Source of the DNA: a virus
Virus record (IMG/VR): IMGVR_UViG_3300027917_000034
Span: 17,892-81,891 of that record
DNA length: 64,000 bases
Direction: 5' to 3' (one strand)
Position numbers and translations under genes: made by a program. How positions within the stretch are numbered: position 1 is the first letter of the stretch; every line of letters starts with the position of its first letter. Positions 55,714 through 64,000 of the stretch are shown piece by piece. The notes under the pieces were generated by a model. It saw only the letters and a list, made by a program, of their open reading frames with translations, was not told the DNA's origin and did not search any database.

Positions 55714-58293
55714 ATGGCCGAAATTCTGTCGCCAGGCGTGTTCATCGAGGAGGTGCCGAGCGCCGTCCAGGTCGTGCAGCCGGTCTCCACGTCGAACATG
55801 GGCATCGTCGGCGCGACCAAGCGAGGCCCCACGAACGAGGCAACGCTGGTCACGTCGTTCGCGCAATTCACGCGCATCTTCGGAGAGTTGATCTCCGATT
55901 CGCGTACCGGCCTCACCATGGCCGCGTACTTCGCCAACGGCGGGAGGCGGGCCTATGTGGTCCGCGTCATGCCAGGCGATGCTGTCGAGGCGGGGACGGA
56001 TCAGTCCGGCGCACCTTCGGCCTACGACAAGGGCCAACTGACGAGCGCTCGGAGAGATTTCCAGTGCAACATCGGGGATGGTGTTACGGCTGCCGTCACG
56101 GAGTCGGTTCTCACCCCGACCGCGCTCATCACCGACCTCGTGGCGGAGCCCGGCGTGGCAGGAGTCACCTTCCGGTGGCGCTCTGACGACACGCCGGTCG
56201 TGGCCGAGGCTCTCTACGAGCGCGACGGCGTGACCGCCCTCGTGCAGGACACGGTGGGGCACCCGCTCCACCACTACGAGGGCCGCATCGTCACGTCGAT
56301 CCCGAGCGATGGGGTGGACTCCGCGCTGCCGAGTGTCATGCCCGGTGGAACGATCACCCTGAATTGGGATCCGGACGGGGCGACCCCGACGACCCTCAAC
56401 CTGACGCAGGTTGGCACGACCATGCGGGCGACCGGGACGTCCGGCGCCGGCACCACGGCCGAGCTTGACCTCATCACCGGCATCCTCGTCATCACCTTCG
56501 CAGGCGTCGAGGTTCCGGTGCTCGCAGGCGATGGCACGGCGATCACCCTCGACTTCACGCCGGGGACCGACGTGCGGTCAATCTCCGACGACGGCAGCGG
56601 AGCCATCCCGGACGTGGGGCCGATCCTCACGGCAGCCGGGTCGGTGGACTACGTGGGTGCCACGGCTGGCGACTACGCCTTCACCACGGCGGCCGGCTAC
56701 GAGCCGGGGACGGACTGCCCGGTGCTCTGCGACTACGACGTCCAGGCGTGGGATCTCGACCCCATCTCGGTCGGCTCGTGGGCCAACGACATGCTCGTGG
56801 AGGTCATCGGCAACGACGACTACTACGACGTGACGACGGACACGTACTCCCGGTTCAACATCAACGTCCGGCTGCTCAACTCCTCGACTGGCCTCTACGA
56901 CATCGTGGAGACCTACGAGGAGATCACCTTCACGGACACCACGTCGGCGCAGTATTTCCCCGACGTGATCAACGACCTCTCCGATCTGGTGAACGTCGTG
57001 GAGCCGGCCCTCAACGCCGAGGGACCACAGCACCTCAACGGGGAGGCTCGGAGCCTCATCGTCGCGGCCGGCGACGAGTTGGCCGGAAACCGGCAGATCA
57101 CGACCACGCTGCTCGACGCGCCGGTCGTGCCGAGGACTTTCAGCCTGTCGTGGACCGACCCGACCGGGACCGCCTACACCATCACGGACGATGGTGCGGG
57201 CAATCTCATCGGGGACGTGGACGTCGCTGGCAACAACACCATCGACTACACGACCGGCGCCGTGGACGTGCTGCTCGGGTACGCCATCGACCAGGACCAA
57301 CTGGTCCCGGCCGTCTACCGCTCGGTCTCCGAAGAGGACAGCCACCTCGACGGGTTCGCTGGCGGGTCGGACGGCACGTTCGATGCGACCAACTACGGGC
57401 GGAGCCAATTCACGGCGATCACCCTGGAGCCCAACTTCCAGGGGCTCTACGCGCTCAACAAGATCGAGGAGCTTATGCAGGTGATCATCCCCGACTTCGC
57501 CGGGGACATTCAGATCACCAAGGACATGCTCGACTACGTGGACAGCCGCGAGGTGCTGCCGTCCGGCGGCGACCGCTTCGCCATCCTCATGGTCCCGCAA
57601 GGCTCCAACGCGCAAGAGGCCGTGGACTTCCTCCGCATCGACGTCGGGCAATACTCCAAGTTTGCCGCGATGTACTGGCCGTGGGTCAAGATCGCGGACC
57701 CGCTCGCGGACAACCGGCCGGTGGTGTTCCCGCCGCTCGGGCACATCGCGGGCATCTACGCCCGGACGGACTCGACCCGCAACGTGGGCAAGGTGCCGGC
57801 GGGCACCGTGGACGGCGCTCTCAGCTTCCTCGTCGGCCTGGAGATCGACTCCATCAGCCAGGGGGAGCGCGACGTCGTGTACCCGGCGCGGATCAACCCG
57901 CTGGTAGCCGGTCCGCAGACCGGGCTGGCCGTGTGGGGCGCTCGGACCATCTCTCTCCAGAGCGAGTGGCGCTACATCAACGCGCGGCGCCTCTTCATGT
58001 TCGTGGAGAAGTCGGTCTACAACGCCACGCACTGGATCGTGTTCGAGAACAACGGTCCGGGCCTGTGGGCGAGGATCAAGGCCCAGATTCAGGGCTTCCT
58101 CACCAATCTCTTCAACGACGGCCTCTTCGCGGGGACGACGCCGGCACAGGCGTTTTTCGTCACCTGCGACGAGAGCAACAACGACCAGGCGTCCATCGAC
58201 GCCGGCCAGGTGATCATCGACGTCGGGATCGCGCCGAACAAGCCCGCCGAGTTTGTCCGGTTCCGCTTCCAGCAGAAGACGCTGGACTCATAG
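55714..58293 (+). CDS. Tail sheath protein (859 aa)
   Basis: The N-terminus AEILSPGVFIEEV and the segment MAAYFANGGRRAYVVRV are classical sheath features, and the C-terminal third (ISLQSEWRYINARRLFMFVEKS; NDGLFAGTTPAQAFFVTCD) matches the sheath handshake domain. At 859 residues it exceeds T4 gp18 (659), mainly through beta-rich insertions between about 130 and 560. It forms the contractile sheath around the tube. Strong GGAGG before ATG. Confidence 0.95.
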   Translation: MAEILSPGVFIEEVPSAVQVVQPVSTSNMGIVGATKRGPTNEATLVTSFAQFTRIFGELISDSRTGLTMAAYFANGGRRAYVVRVMPGDAVEAGTDQSGAPSAYDKGQLTSARRDFQCNIGDGVTAAVTESVLTPTALITDLVAEPGVAGVTFRWRSDDTPVVAEALYERDGVTALVQDTVGHPLHHYEGRIVTSIPSDGVDSALPSVMPGGTITLNWDPDGATPTTLNLTQVGTTMRATGTSGAGTTAELDLITGILVITFAGVEVPVLAGDGTAITLDFTPGTDVRSISDDGSGAIPDVGPILTAAGSVDYVGATAGDYAFTTAAGYEPGTDCPVLCDYDVQAWDLDPISVGSWANDMLVEVIGNDDYYDVTTDTYSRFNINVRLLNSSTGLYDIVETYEEITFTDTTSAQYFPDVINDLSDLVNVVEPALNAEGPQHLNGEARSLIVAAGDELAGNRQITTTLLDAPVVPRTFSLSWTDPTGTAYTITDDGAGNLIGDVDVAGNNTIDYTTGAVDVLLGYAIDQDQLVPAVYRSVSEEDSHLDGFAGGSDGTFDATNYGRSQFTAITLEPNFQGLYALNKIEELMQVIIPDFAGDIQITKDMLDYVDSREVLPSGGDRFAILMVPQGSNAQEAVDFLRIDVGQYSKFAAMYWPWVKIADPLADNRPVVFPPLGHIAGIYARTDSTRNVGKVPAGTVDGALSFLVGLEIDSISQGERDVVYPARINPLVAGPQTGLAVWGARTISLQSEWRYINARRLFMFVEKSVYNATHWIVFENNGPGLWARIKAQIQGFLTNLFNDGLFAGTTPAQAFFVTCDESNNDQASIDAGQVIIDVGIAPNKPAEFVRFRFQQKTLDS

Positions 58294-58304
58294 GGAGGTA
58301 GGCC

Positions 58305-58652
58305 ATGCAGGTCACATTCACGAACGCTTCTACGGAAGACATCTTCCTGAGCCTGCTCTACAAGACGCTGGCTCCGGGCGCTTCGGTCACGGTCTCCAAG
58401 TCCCGCTCCGAGTTGGACATGGAGCAGCCTCTCAAGGCGCTGGTCCAGGCCGGAGACATCGTGCTCTCGTTCGCGGTCGAGGACGGCGACGACGCGGCTC
58501 TGGGAACCGAGCCGTGGCCACCCTTCACGGACATCACGCGGCCACTGGCCGCCGACTGGCCGCTGTTCGGGGCGATCTGGAACACGGACGACAACGCGCT
58601 CAACTGGACCGACGGGACCAACTGGCGCGATGCGGCCGGGGTCATCACCTGA
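58305..58652 (+). CDS. Small structural protein candidate between sheath and tube (115 aa)
   Basis: A beta-rich N-terminal domain with SPGxSVTV-like pattern (LAPGASVTVSKS) resembles small Ig-like or decoration domains, and the C-terminus is Trp/Asn-rich. It follows the sheath gene by 11 nt. A minor tail protein is likely by position. Confidence 0.6.
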   Translation: MQVTFTNASTEDIFLSLLYKTLAPGASVTVSKSRSELDMEQPLKALVQAGDIVLSFAVEDGDDAALGTEPWPPFTDITRPLAADWPLFGAIWNTDDNALNWTDGTNWRDAAGVIT

Positions 58653-58702
58653 TAGGTGAGGAGACCTTGGGCGCCCTTGCCCCCTGTTCGAGAAAACTCG
58701 AC

Positions 58703-58732
58703 TGGACGGGCTCGGGGATCGTACTGTAGGTT
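58703..58732 (+). promoter_or_regulatory. Possible promoter for the tail tube gene
   Basis: TGGACG at 58703-58708, 18 bp, TAGGTT at 58727-58732 (the same -10 as at 3173). It is preceded by a TCGAG-AAAA-CTCGA hairpin at 58688-58701. Confidence 0.4.
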
Positions 58733-58752
58733 TGAGGTAAGGGAGGCTGCAC

Positions 58753-59280
58753 ATGGCCAGGCCAGTAGCAGAAGACTTTCTCCACTCGATGCGCTTTCAC
58801 GTCGAGGTGATCAGTGGTGACGGGCCGAATTTCGGCCCACCAGAGGCCGGGTTCTCCATGTGCTCGGTCCCTGAGCCAACGACCGAGGCGGTCGAGTACA
58901 AGGAAGGCACGTACATCTACACGCGGAAGCAGCCGGGGAACACCACGTTCGCGGCCATCTCGCTCTCGCGTGGCGTGGCGATCACGGACTCTGCCTTCTG
59001 GCAGTGGATGAAGATCGTCATCGAAGGCGCGGGGGAGTACCGGCAGGACATCCGGATCAAGCACTACCACCGGGAAGAGGCTCTCCCCGGGAGCGGTGAC
59101 GTGACGGCGAACCTGACGGCCATCCCCACGAGCGTCCCGGCGGCGCGCACCTACGAGGTGTTCAACGCCTTCCCAGCCCGGCACAAGGTGGCCGGCGATC
59201 TCGATGCTACAGCGTCCGAAATCTCCATCATGGAATTGGACCTGGAGTACGAGTATTTCAACCTGATCATCAACACGTAG
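58753..59280 (+). CDS. Tail tube protein, gp19-like (175 aa)
   Basis: The pattern FHVEVISG, FSMCSVPEPTTEAVEYKEG, TTFAAISLSRGVAITDS and the end VFNAFPARHKVAGDLDATASEISIMELDL match the gp19/tail-tube family that stacks as hexameric rings inside the sheath. Length of 175 is near T4 gp19 (163). It follows the sheath as usual. Confidence 0.88.
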   Translation: MARPVAEDFLHSMRFHVEVISGDGPNFGPPEAGFSMCSVPEPTTEAVEYKEGTYIYTRKQPGNTTFAAISLSRGVAITDSAFWQWMKIVIEGAGEYRQDIRIKHYHREEALPGSGDVTANLTAIPTSVPAARTYEVFNAFPARHKVAGDLDATASEISIMELDLEYEYFNLIINT

Positions 59281-59350
59281 CAGCCAGCCGCACGCGGGCC
59301 TCGGTCCGGGCGCGGCCTTGCTGCGAGGGGCTTTACCTAAGAGTTGAAAG

Positions 59351-60133
59351 ATGCGATCGTCGCTCACTGACTACCTCCAGAATTACCCGTTCTGGCTCAT
59401 GGACATCGCGCCGATCGAACCCTTGGCGATCCCCCTCTTCACGCCCCTGCTCGGCTTCTCTTCGATCTCGGCGCCTGAGATCACCCTCGAAATCCAGGAC
59501 ATCACAGAGGCAAACTGGTTCTTCAAGCGCAAGGTCGTTCGGGGCGGCGACGTCGGCAACATGACCCTCATGCGGGCCTCAAAGTGGTACGACAGCGACT
59601 TCTACAAGTGGACGCTGGCGGCCCTGGCAGGGAACACCGGAGGCAGAGGCCGGCTCCACGCTCTCTCGACCGGCGGTGCCACCCCGAGGAGAGACCTGCT
59701 CCTGGTCCATTTCATGTCTCGGAACCCCCTTCCGGCGGGGGCTGCGGCAGGAGCGGTCGCTGCGGCGGGCGTATTGGCCCTTCAGGGCACGGCAACGGCT
59801 CTGGTAGGGGGTACGTCCACCCTGGCTTCCGGGGCCTTCATAGGCGGCGGAGCGGCCACAGCGGCGTCTATCGCTTCTTCGGCGGCAGGGGCACCCCTCG
59901 GTCCATTCGAGTTTGCGCCTCGACTGCCCGCCAAGGCGTGGGTGCTCTACGGGTGCATCCCGGCCAGGTACAAGCCGGCAGGGGACTTCGATGCGTCGGA
60001 CGGGGCCATCTCTATCCAAGAGCTAGAGATCGCCATCGAATCCTGGGATGAGTTGTCGCTGGGCACGACGGCCGGTGTCGCGGCCTACGGTATCGCCATC
60101 GCGGACGCGGTGCGGACACCAAGAGCGGAGTAG
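59351..60133 (+). CDS. Second tail-tube-like protein with hydrophobic insertion (260 aa)
   Basis: The N-terminal part (SAPEITLEIQDITEANWFFKRKVVRGG, ASKWYDSDFYKWTLAALAG) and the C-terminal part (VLYGCIPARYKPAGDFDASDGAISIQELEIAIESW) are gp19-like. Between them, residues about 125-185 form an Ala/Gly/Thr-rich, strongly hydrophobic segment not found in the first tube protein. It may cap the tube or form its tip. The insertion could be a membrane-active stretch used at injection, which is inference. Confidence 0.75.
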   Translation: MRSSLTDYLQNYPFWLMDIAPIEPLAIPLFTPLLGFSSISAPEITLEIQDITEANWFFKRKVVRGGDVGNMTLMRASKWYDSDFYKWTLAALAGNTGGRGRLHALSTGGATPRRDLLLVHFMSRNPLPAGAAAGAVAAAGVLALQGTATALVGGTSTLASGAFIGGGAATAASIASSAAGAPLGPFEFAPRLPAKAWVLYGCIPARYKPAGDFDASDGAISIQELEIAIESWDELSLGTTAGVAAYGIAIADAVRTPRAE

Positions 60134-60136
60134 GTC

Positions 60137-60319
60137 ATGGGCAAGGATTGGGAAGACCTCGACACGGAGAAGCTACTTCGCCAGCGGCAGGACCAGCACG
60201 AGCAGACCACTTCCGGAGGCGTCGGCGGGTATGAGGTGCCTCTCGGAGGCCCGCTCCGACCGCCAACCCCGCCCTACCAGCCAGTCGAGAAGCCGAAGAA
60301 GAAGCCGAAGAAGAAGTAG
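60137..60319 (+). CDS. Small protein with proline/lysine tail (60 aa)
   Basis: Starts 3 nt after the tube-like gene. A short helical N-terminus is followed by a Pro-rich segment and a lysine tail (KPKKKPKKK). Likely a small tail accessory protein; unknown. Confidence 0.55.
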   Translation: MGKDWEDLDTEKLLRQRQDQHEQTTSGGVGGYEVPLGGPLRPPTPPYQPVEKPKKKPKKK

Positions 60320-60391
60320 GAGAGGAGCGCCCTGCGCCGGGAGCTTGGTGCGGTTGGCTTTACATCAGAAATGCAGTAAAAGGAGCGCATG

Positions 60392-60973
60392 ATGGACGAT
60401 AGAGCAGAGATCCTGAAGGCGACCACGGACGACCGAAAGGACGCATGGACCACGCGCGTATTCGATGCGTGCGGCGGCAAGTGCTCCAACTGCGGCTCCA
60501 AGGATCGTCTGAAGGTGAGGATGATCGTGCCGGAAGCATCGGGAGGGAAGCGTGTCGTGAGCAACGGCACGCTCCTCTGCCGGACCTGTGAGTTGGCTCG
60601 CGAGATCAACCTCAAGAAGCCGCAACCCGCGTCAGGGGAGCGCACGAGGCCGATCAACTTCTTCGTGAGCCAAGAGCTACACACCAAACTCCAGAACGGT
60701 CTGGCCACGGACTACGGGTTCCGGAGCGTGTCGGCGCTGGTGCGCTTCCTCATGTCGAAATTCGTGGCCGGCGCGGACGAATTCGATGACCTGTCCCTCT
60801 ACCAGACGGGGGGCTCGGACGTGAAGGTCAACGTCTGGGTCGGGCGGGACGTCTACGCCCGGTTCAAGGCGATCACGGACAGAAACGGGACGACGGTGAC
60901 AGACACCCTGAAGGGCCTCATCTGCATGTACGAGGCAGAGGCTCACAGGATCGCAGGGAGGACGAGGACATGA
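60392..60973 (+). CDS. Degenerate HNH-like zinc protein with ribbon-helix-helix-like C-terminus (193 aa)
   Basis: CSNCGSKDRLKVRMIVP, then a GG turn, NGTLLCRTC, follow the HNH nuclease layout, but the catalytic DH pair of HNH (usually LEVDHIVP) is replaced by VRM, so the nuclease is probably dead. The C-terminal half has two repeats of a short strand plus two helices (RPINFFVSQELHTKL; VKVNVWVGRDVYARF), ribbon-helix-helix-like. Likely a DNA-binding regulator in the tail operon. ATG 60392 fits the AGGAG spacing better than 60389. Confidence 0.62.
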   Translation: MDDRAEILKATTDDRKDAWTTRVFDACGGKCSNCGSKDRLKVRMIVPEASGGKRVVSNGTLLCRTCELAREINLKKPQPASGERTRPINFFVSQELHTKLQNGLATDYGFRSVSALVRFLMSKFVAGADEFDDLSLYQTGGSDVKVNVWVGRDVYARFKAITDRNGTTVTDTLKGLICMYEAEAHRIAGRTRT

Positions 60974-61824
60974 GCGGCGACGAAACTCTTCAGGACGAGG
61001 TAGGCGGCGGAACCCACGAGGCCCCGGTCGGCGGTGCGTTCGAGCAGATGCACACCGTCCGGCAGATGGAGACCCCGAAGGGCTCGAACGGTGTGTTCGA
61101 GTTGCCGTGCGGGTACCTGGACCCTCACACGCAAGAGCTATTCACGGAGGTCCAGATTCGAGAGATCACGGGGAACGAGGAAGACATGCTGGCTTCGCAG
61201 CAGATCCCCTCGGCCCAGAAGATTTCTCAACTTCTGTCCGGCTGCGTCACGCGGATCGGAACGGTCACGGACAAGGGGCTCATCGCCGGCATGGTGCAGA
61301 ACCTCACGGTGGGCGATCGTGTCTTCCTCATCTTCTCCATCCGTCGTGTGACGCTGGGGGACGAGCTACCCGTCCGGGAGAAGTGCCCCGAGTGCGGCGT
61401 CAAGACGCTGTTCATGGTGGACCTGGCGGAAGACCTCTCGCCCAAGCCGATGCCGGACCCTCGGAAGCGGGTTTTCGACGTCACGCTTCCGTCTGGTATG
61501 GAGGCACGGTTCCGGGTCTCGACAGGGCAGGACGAGACCAACCTGGCGAAGCTGGTTCGGCGCCAGAAGCACAAGTCGGACAGCCTCTCTCAGGCCATCC
61601 TCATGCGGCTGGAGATGCTTGGGGATGAAAAGCCCACGCTCAAGATGGTAAAGTCTCTTGGAATGCGTGATCGTAACTTCCTCCGGGAGCAGTTTCAGGA
61701 AGTGGAGGGAGGCGTAGACACCACGCTGGAATTGGAGTGCCCGGCGTGTGGGAACGAGTGGGAGAAAGACCTCGACCTGAGCGCGGCCAATTTTTTCTTC
61801 CCTGGGGGTCGGCGGAGGCCCTAG
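60970..61824 (+). CDS. Tail assembly chaperone, short form (284 aa)
   Basis: The protein has PCGYLDPHTQELFTEVQIREITGNEED, a GDRVFLIFSIRRVTLGDEL core and two zinc knuckles (CPECG, CPACG), a pattern of gp26-like or gp51-like baseplate/tail assembly proteins. It lies directly upstream of the tape measure, like lambda gpG. Near its end is T TTT TTC (61791-61797), a -1 slippery site, after which the second frame is open. Unslipped ribosomes end at 61824. Confidence 0.72.
   Translation: MSGDETLQDEVGGGTHEAPVGGAFEQMHTVRQMETPKGSNGVFELPCGYLDPHTQELFTEVQIREITGNEEDMLASQQIPSAQKISQLLSGCVTRIGTVTDKGLIAGMVQNLTVGDRVFLIFSIRRVTLGDELPVREKCPECGVKTLFMVDLAEDLSPKPMPDPRKRVFDVTLPSGMEARFRVSTGQDETNLAKLVRRQKHKSDSLSQAILMRLEMLGDEKPTLKMVKSLGMRDRNFLREQFQEVEGGVDTTLELECPACGNEWEKDLDLSAANFFFPGGRRRP
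61791..61797 (+). other. -1 ribosomal frameshift site TTTTTTC
   Basis: In the chaperone frame the bases read aaT TTT TTC, an exact X XXY YYZ heptamer. Slipping by -1 continues into the open frame ending at 62006. Confidence 0.7.
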
Positions 61825-62006
61825 AGAAGGAAATCTTCTTCCTTATGGAGTGCTGGTCGGGTCTGCCCTACGAGTCGATCATGGCGATGCCGGTCACTCG
61901 TCGCCACCGCCTCATGCTCGAAAAGAGCAGTCTGGAGCGGAAGCGACATGAGGACCAGAAGTCGGCCATGGCCCGCGCGAAAGCTCGTGCGAGACGACGG
62001 CGGTAG
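61797..62006 (+). CDS. Frameshift extension of the tail assembly chaperone (69 aa)
   Basis: Read after -1 slippage, the extension begins LPWGSAEALEKEIFFLMECW and ends in a basic tail (RAKARARRRR); the fused product would be about 345 residues from 60970. The helix EIFFLMECWSGLPYESIMAMPV is typical of the T part of G-GT chaperones. It ends 9 nt before the tape measure start. It could also start independently, but no good start with a ribosome-binding site is visible. Confidence 0.66.
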   Translation, partial: LPWGSAEALEKEIFFLMECWSGLPYESIMAMPVTRRHRLMLEKSSLERKRHEDQKSAMARAKARARRRR

Positions 62007-62015
62007 GAGGCGGCA

Positions 62016-64000
62016 GTGGCTTTGAATTTCATGGGGCTTGGCTTCTCGTTCGGTGCGAAAGACGCCGGCCTTGACGATGCCCTTGGGGGCGTCAACGACA
62101 AATTCAAGCAACTGAATGATTCGATCAAGGACTTCCAGGTCAACGCCGCCGAGGGCCTCTCCCCGGCCGAGGGGATGTTCGAGGACATCACCGATCAGCT
62201 AGACGATCTGATGGTGGGGGAGGACAAGTGGTCGTTCAAAGACCTCGACTTGGACCTCCCGACCGACCCGAAAGACCAGGTAGACGACCTCTCCAACGCC
62301 ATGGGAAGTATGGCGGAGGGGGCGGCGCTCGGAGGGACGAAATTCGGGCGTATGGCAAACTCCGTTCTCGGCGGGGCTGGCAAGATCACCGGAGCGCTGG
62401 GCTGGGTCGGCATGGCCATCGGCCCGGTCATCTCAGGGTTCGGGCAGGCGGCCGAGACGGCCGGCAACATGATCGACACTGTGGCCGGCATTCCAGGCCG
62501 CGTCTCGGACCAGATACACCGGCTCGCCAACGACGGCATCAACCTGACCAACAGCCTGGAGGGGGAGGCCGTAGCGCTCGGGCAGACGGCCAGGTCGGTC
62601 GGCGTCAACATGGGCTACACCGGGGCCAACCTGCGCCGCTTCATCGGGCAGGCGACCGGCATGGCGATGGGGCTCAACATCGGCGCCGACGAGGCGGCCC
62701 GCGCCATCCGCGCGTGGGATGAGTCGGCCGAGACGCTTGGAGCGACAGGGCTGAGTAGCGCACAGGACGTAGCTCGGCTCACGGCCGCGTTGGGCATCAA
62801 CGCCGACGTCCTCCGCAACTCAACCCTCGAATTGAGAAATCTCGGTGCCGAGGACGAGCAGATACACCTCGTCACGTCAGCCCTGGCTCAGATGGGTCGG
62901 GAGACCGGCGATGTGTCCGGGGCCTTGAACGAGCTACCCCAGGTCTTGCAGATGCTCGAACGCCGCCGGGCGCTGGGGGACACCCCGGAGCAGATGGCGG
63001 CCTTCGCTGCGGACACGGCGGCGGCTGCGCGGGGCCTCTTTGAATTCACGCAGGACTCCGAGCGCGCCCGGCAGATGGCGTCTGAGTTGGCGGGAACAGT
63101 CACGGAGAGCCGCGAGGCATTCCAGAATATGTTCGCTGGCACAGAGGACCAGCTTCCGCAGTTGGCGACCGAGCTAGCGATCACGACCGGCGACGTCCAG
63201 CGGTCGTTCCAAATGATGCGGGAGGGGCCTGGCGGCCTCATCCAAGGTATCGGGGAGCTTGTCCAGCAGACCGGAGGCCAGGGCGAGCGGTTCGAGCGGC
63301 TCATGGGGTTCATGCGAGGCCGGTTGCAACAGGTCTTCGGTCCCGAGATGACGGGCACGCTGGTCAACTTCTGGCGGACGATGGACTCCGAGACCGTTGG
63401 GGCTATGCAAGCGATTCGCGGTGCCTCAGTGGACCTCGGAGAGATGGGCCGGGAGGCCCACACGACAGGCCGGACGCTGGACGAGGTGTTCGAGCGCATG
63501 CGAGCGGGCTTCCAAACTGCCTTCCGACGCATCGCGCGTCCGGCCGTGCGGGATTTCGTCCGCGACACGGGGCGCCAGCTTCGCCGGCTGCGACGGTCCA
63601 TGAACGCAGCGGCAGCGGACTCTGGCGCTCTCGGCACCGTCATGGAGCAACTGTCGCTCGCCTCGCAGATCGGCGGCCTAGCGCTCCTGCCCGAGGAGCT
63701 ACGGGGTACGGCCATCGCTGCCGACGAGCTACAGGGCATGGTGACGCCCCTCATCCAAGCGTTCGGGACGTGGGGCGGGCTCGTGGAGACTGTCGGCGCG
63801 TACATCGCCCTGTTCGCCACCGAAGTCATCATGGCCCGGGAGGAAGTAGGTTCGTGGGGTGAGGCCATCGACCGCACGGCAGACCGCTTTGCCGGGATGT
63901 TCGTTGAATGGCTCGATGAGGCGGAGCGATTCCTTGTGCAGTTTGCCGAGGGGTTCGCCACGTTCGATTGGGATGCCCTCTTCGGCCGCGCGGGAGAGGA
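62016..64000 (+). CDS. Tail tape measure protein, 3'-truncated by the window
   Basis: GTG 62016 follows AGGAGG with five bases spacing and the frame is open to the last base, at least 661 residues. The start MALNFMGLGFSFGAKDAGLDDAL, a hydrophobic segment near residues 115-145 (ALGWVGMAIGPVISGFG) and long helical stretches fit tape measure proteins, which set tail length and help injection. It follows the frameshifting chaperone. The remaining part lies outside the window. Confidence 0.82.
   Translation, partial: MALNFMGLGFSFGAKDAGLDDALGGVNDKFKQLNDSIKDFQVNAAEGLSPAEGMFEDITDQLDDLMVGEDKWSFKDLDLDLPTDPKDQVDDLSNAMGSMAEGAALGGTKFGRMANSVLGGAGKITGALGWVGMAIGPVISGFGQAAETAGNMIDTVAGIPGRVSDQIHRLANDGINLTNSLEGEAVALGQTARSVGVNMGYTGANLRRFIGQATGMAMGLNIGADEAARAIRAWDESAETLGATGLSSAQDVARLTAALGINADVLRNSTLELRNLGAEDEQIHLVTSALAQMGRETGDVSGALNELPQVLQMLERRRALGDTPEQMAAFAADTAAAARGLFEFTQDSERARQMASELAGTVTESREAFQNMFAGTEDQLPQLATELAITTGDVQRSFQMMREGPGGLIQGIGELVQQTGGQGERFERLMGFMRGRLQQVFGPEMTGTLVNFWRTMDSETVGAMQAIRGASVDLGEMGREAHTTGRTLDEVFERMRAGFQTAFRRIARPAVRDFVRDTGRQLRRLRRSMNAAAADSGALGTVMEQLSLASQIGGLALLPEELRGTAIAADELQGMVTPLIQAFGTWGGLVETVGAYIALFATEVIMAREEVGSWGEAIDRTADRFAGMFVEWLDEAERFLVQFAEGFATFDWDALFGRAGE

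Noticed and set aside
56748-58301. 517-codon + frame inside the sheath gene
   Set aside because: Arg/Gly-rich shadow; the sheath frame carries the conserved family segments.
452-61000. Shared TLQDEV start of proteins at 452 and 60970 as a common tag
   Set aside because: Only six residues match and the remaining sequences are unrelated; chance is likely.
1-64000. tRNA genes, CRISPR arrays, integrase or attachment sites, insertion sequences
   Set aside because: Gaps between genes are too small for tRNAs apart from those described, no regularly spaced repeats with unique spacers were seen, and no integrase or transposase motifs occur.

Overview
The window is one stretch of a large, GC-rich, double-stranded DNA phage with a contractile tail. 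Every gene I can support lies on the + strand. Genes are packed with 4-base stop/start overlaps (ATGA, GTGA), start codons are ATG or GTG, and Shine-Dalgarno sites are mostly AGGAGG-like. I see no integrase, lysogeny module, tRNA gene, CRISPR array or insertion sequence, so a lytic lifestyle is the simplest reading. The host cannot be named. Several genes look leaderless, which is common in Actinobacteria and Deinococcota, while a ribosomal bS21 homologue hints at a host lineage that has bS21.

Region 1 (1-12.5 kb) is accessory and early: a zincin fragment, small zinc-binding proteins, a TIM-barrel-like hydrolase, a Cys-His-Asp protease-like protein, a family 4 uracil-DNA glycosylase, a KhpA-like KH protein, a MoxR ATPase/VWA pair (CobS/CobT-like), a membrane-anchored metzincin and a lipoprotein-like protein. 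Region 2 (12.5-28.4 kb) is replication and recombination. A predicted structured non-coding RNA with a terminator lies just upstream of a winged-helix replication initiator, whose coding sequence contains iteron-like repeats (a candidate origin). Then come a DnaC-like loader, DnaB helicase, DnaG primase, two ssDNA-binding candidates, a UvsW-like helicase, a tandem-MerR protein, RecA/UvsX, two PD-(D/E)XK-type nucleases, RuvC and a ParB-like protein.

Region 3 (28.4-40 kb) holds a 1,607-residue multidomain protein with an internal repeat array and a kinase-like core, then an H1-like DNA-binding protein, family A DNA polymerase, ThyX, bS21, a DUF3850/ASCH-like protein and small regulators. Region 4 (40-64 kb) is the virion module in T4-like order: small and large terminase, portal, acidic and small basic core proteins, prohead protease fused to a scaffold, major capsid protein, neck proteins, tail terminator candidate, sheath, two tube proteins, a tail assembly chaperone with a -1 frameshift site, and a tape measure cut by the window end.

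Signals beyond the genes include four copies of a 15-bp palindrome in intergenic gaps, a family of TTGAC(A/T)ATC promoters with extended -10 boxes, start codons 6-9 nt after the -10 box in several genes, tandem non-coding repeats near 19.4 kb, and an apparent absence of the hexamers (G/C)AGCT(G/C).
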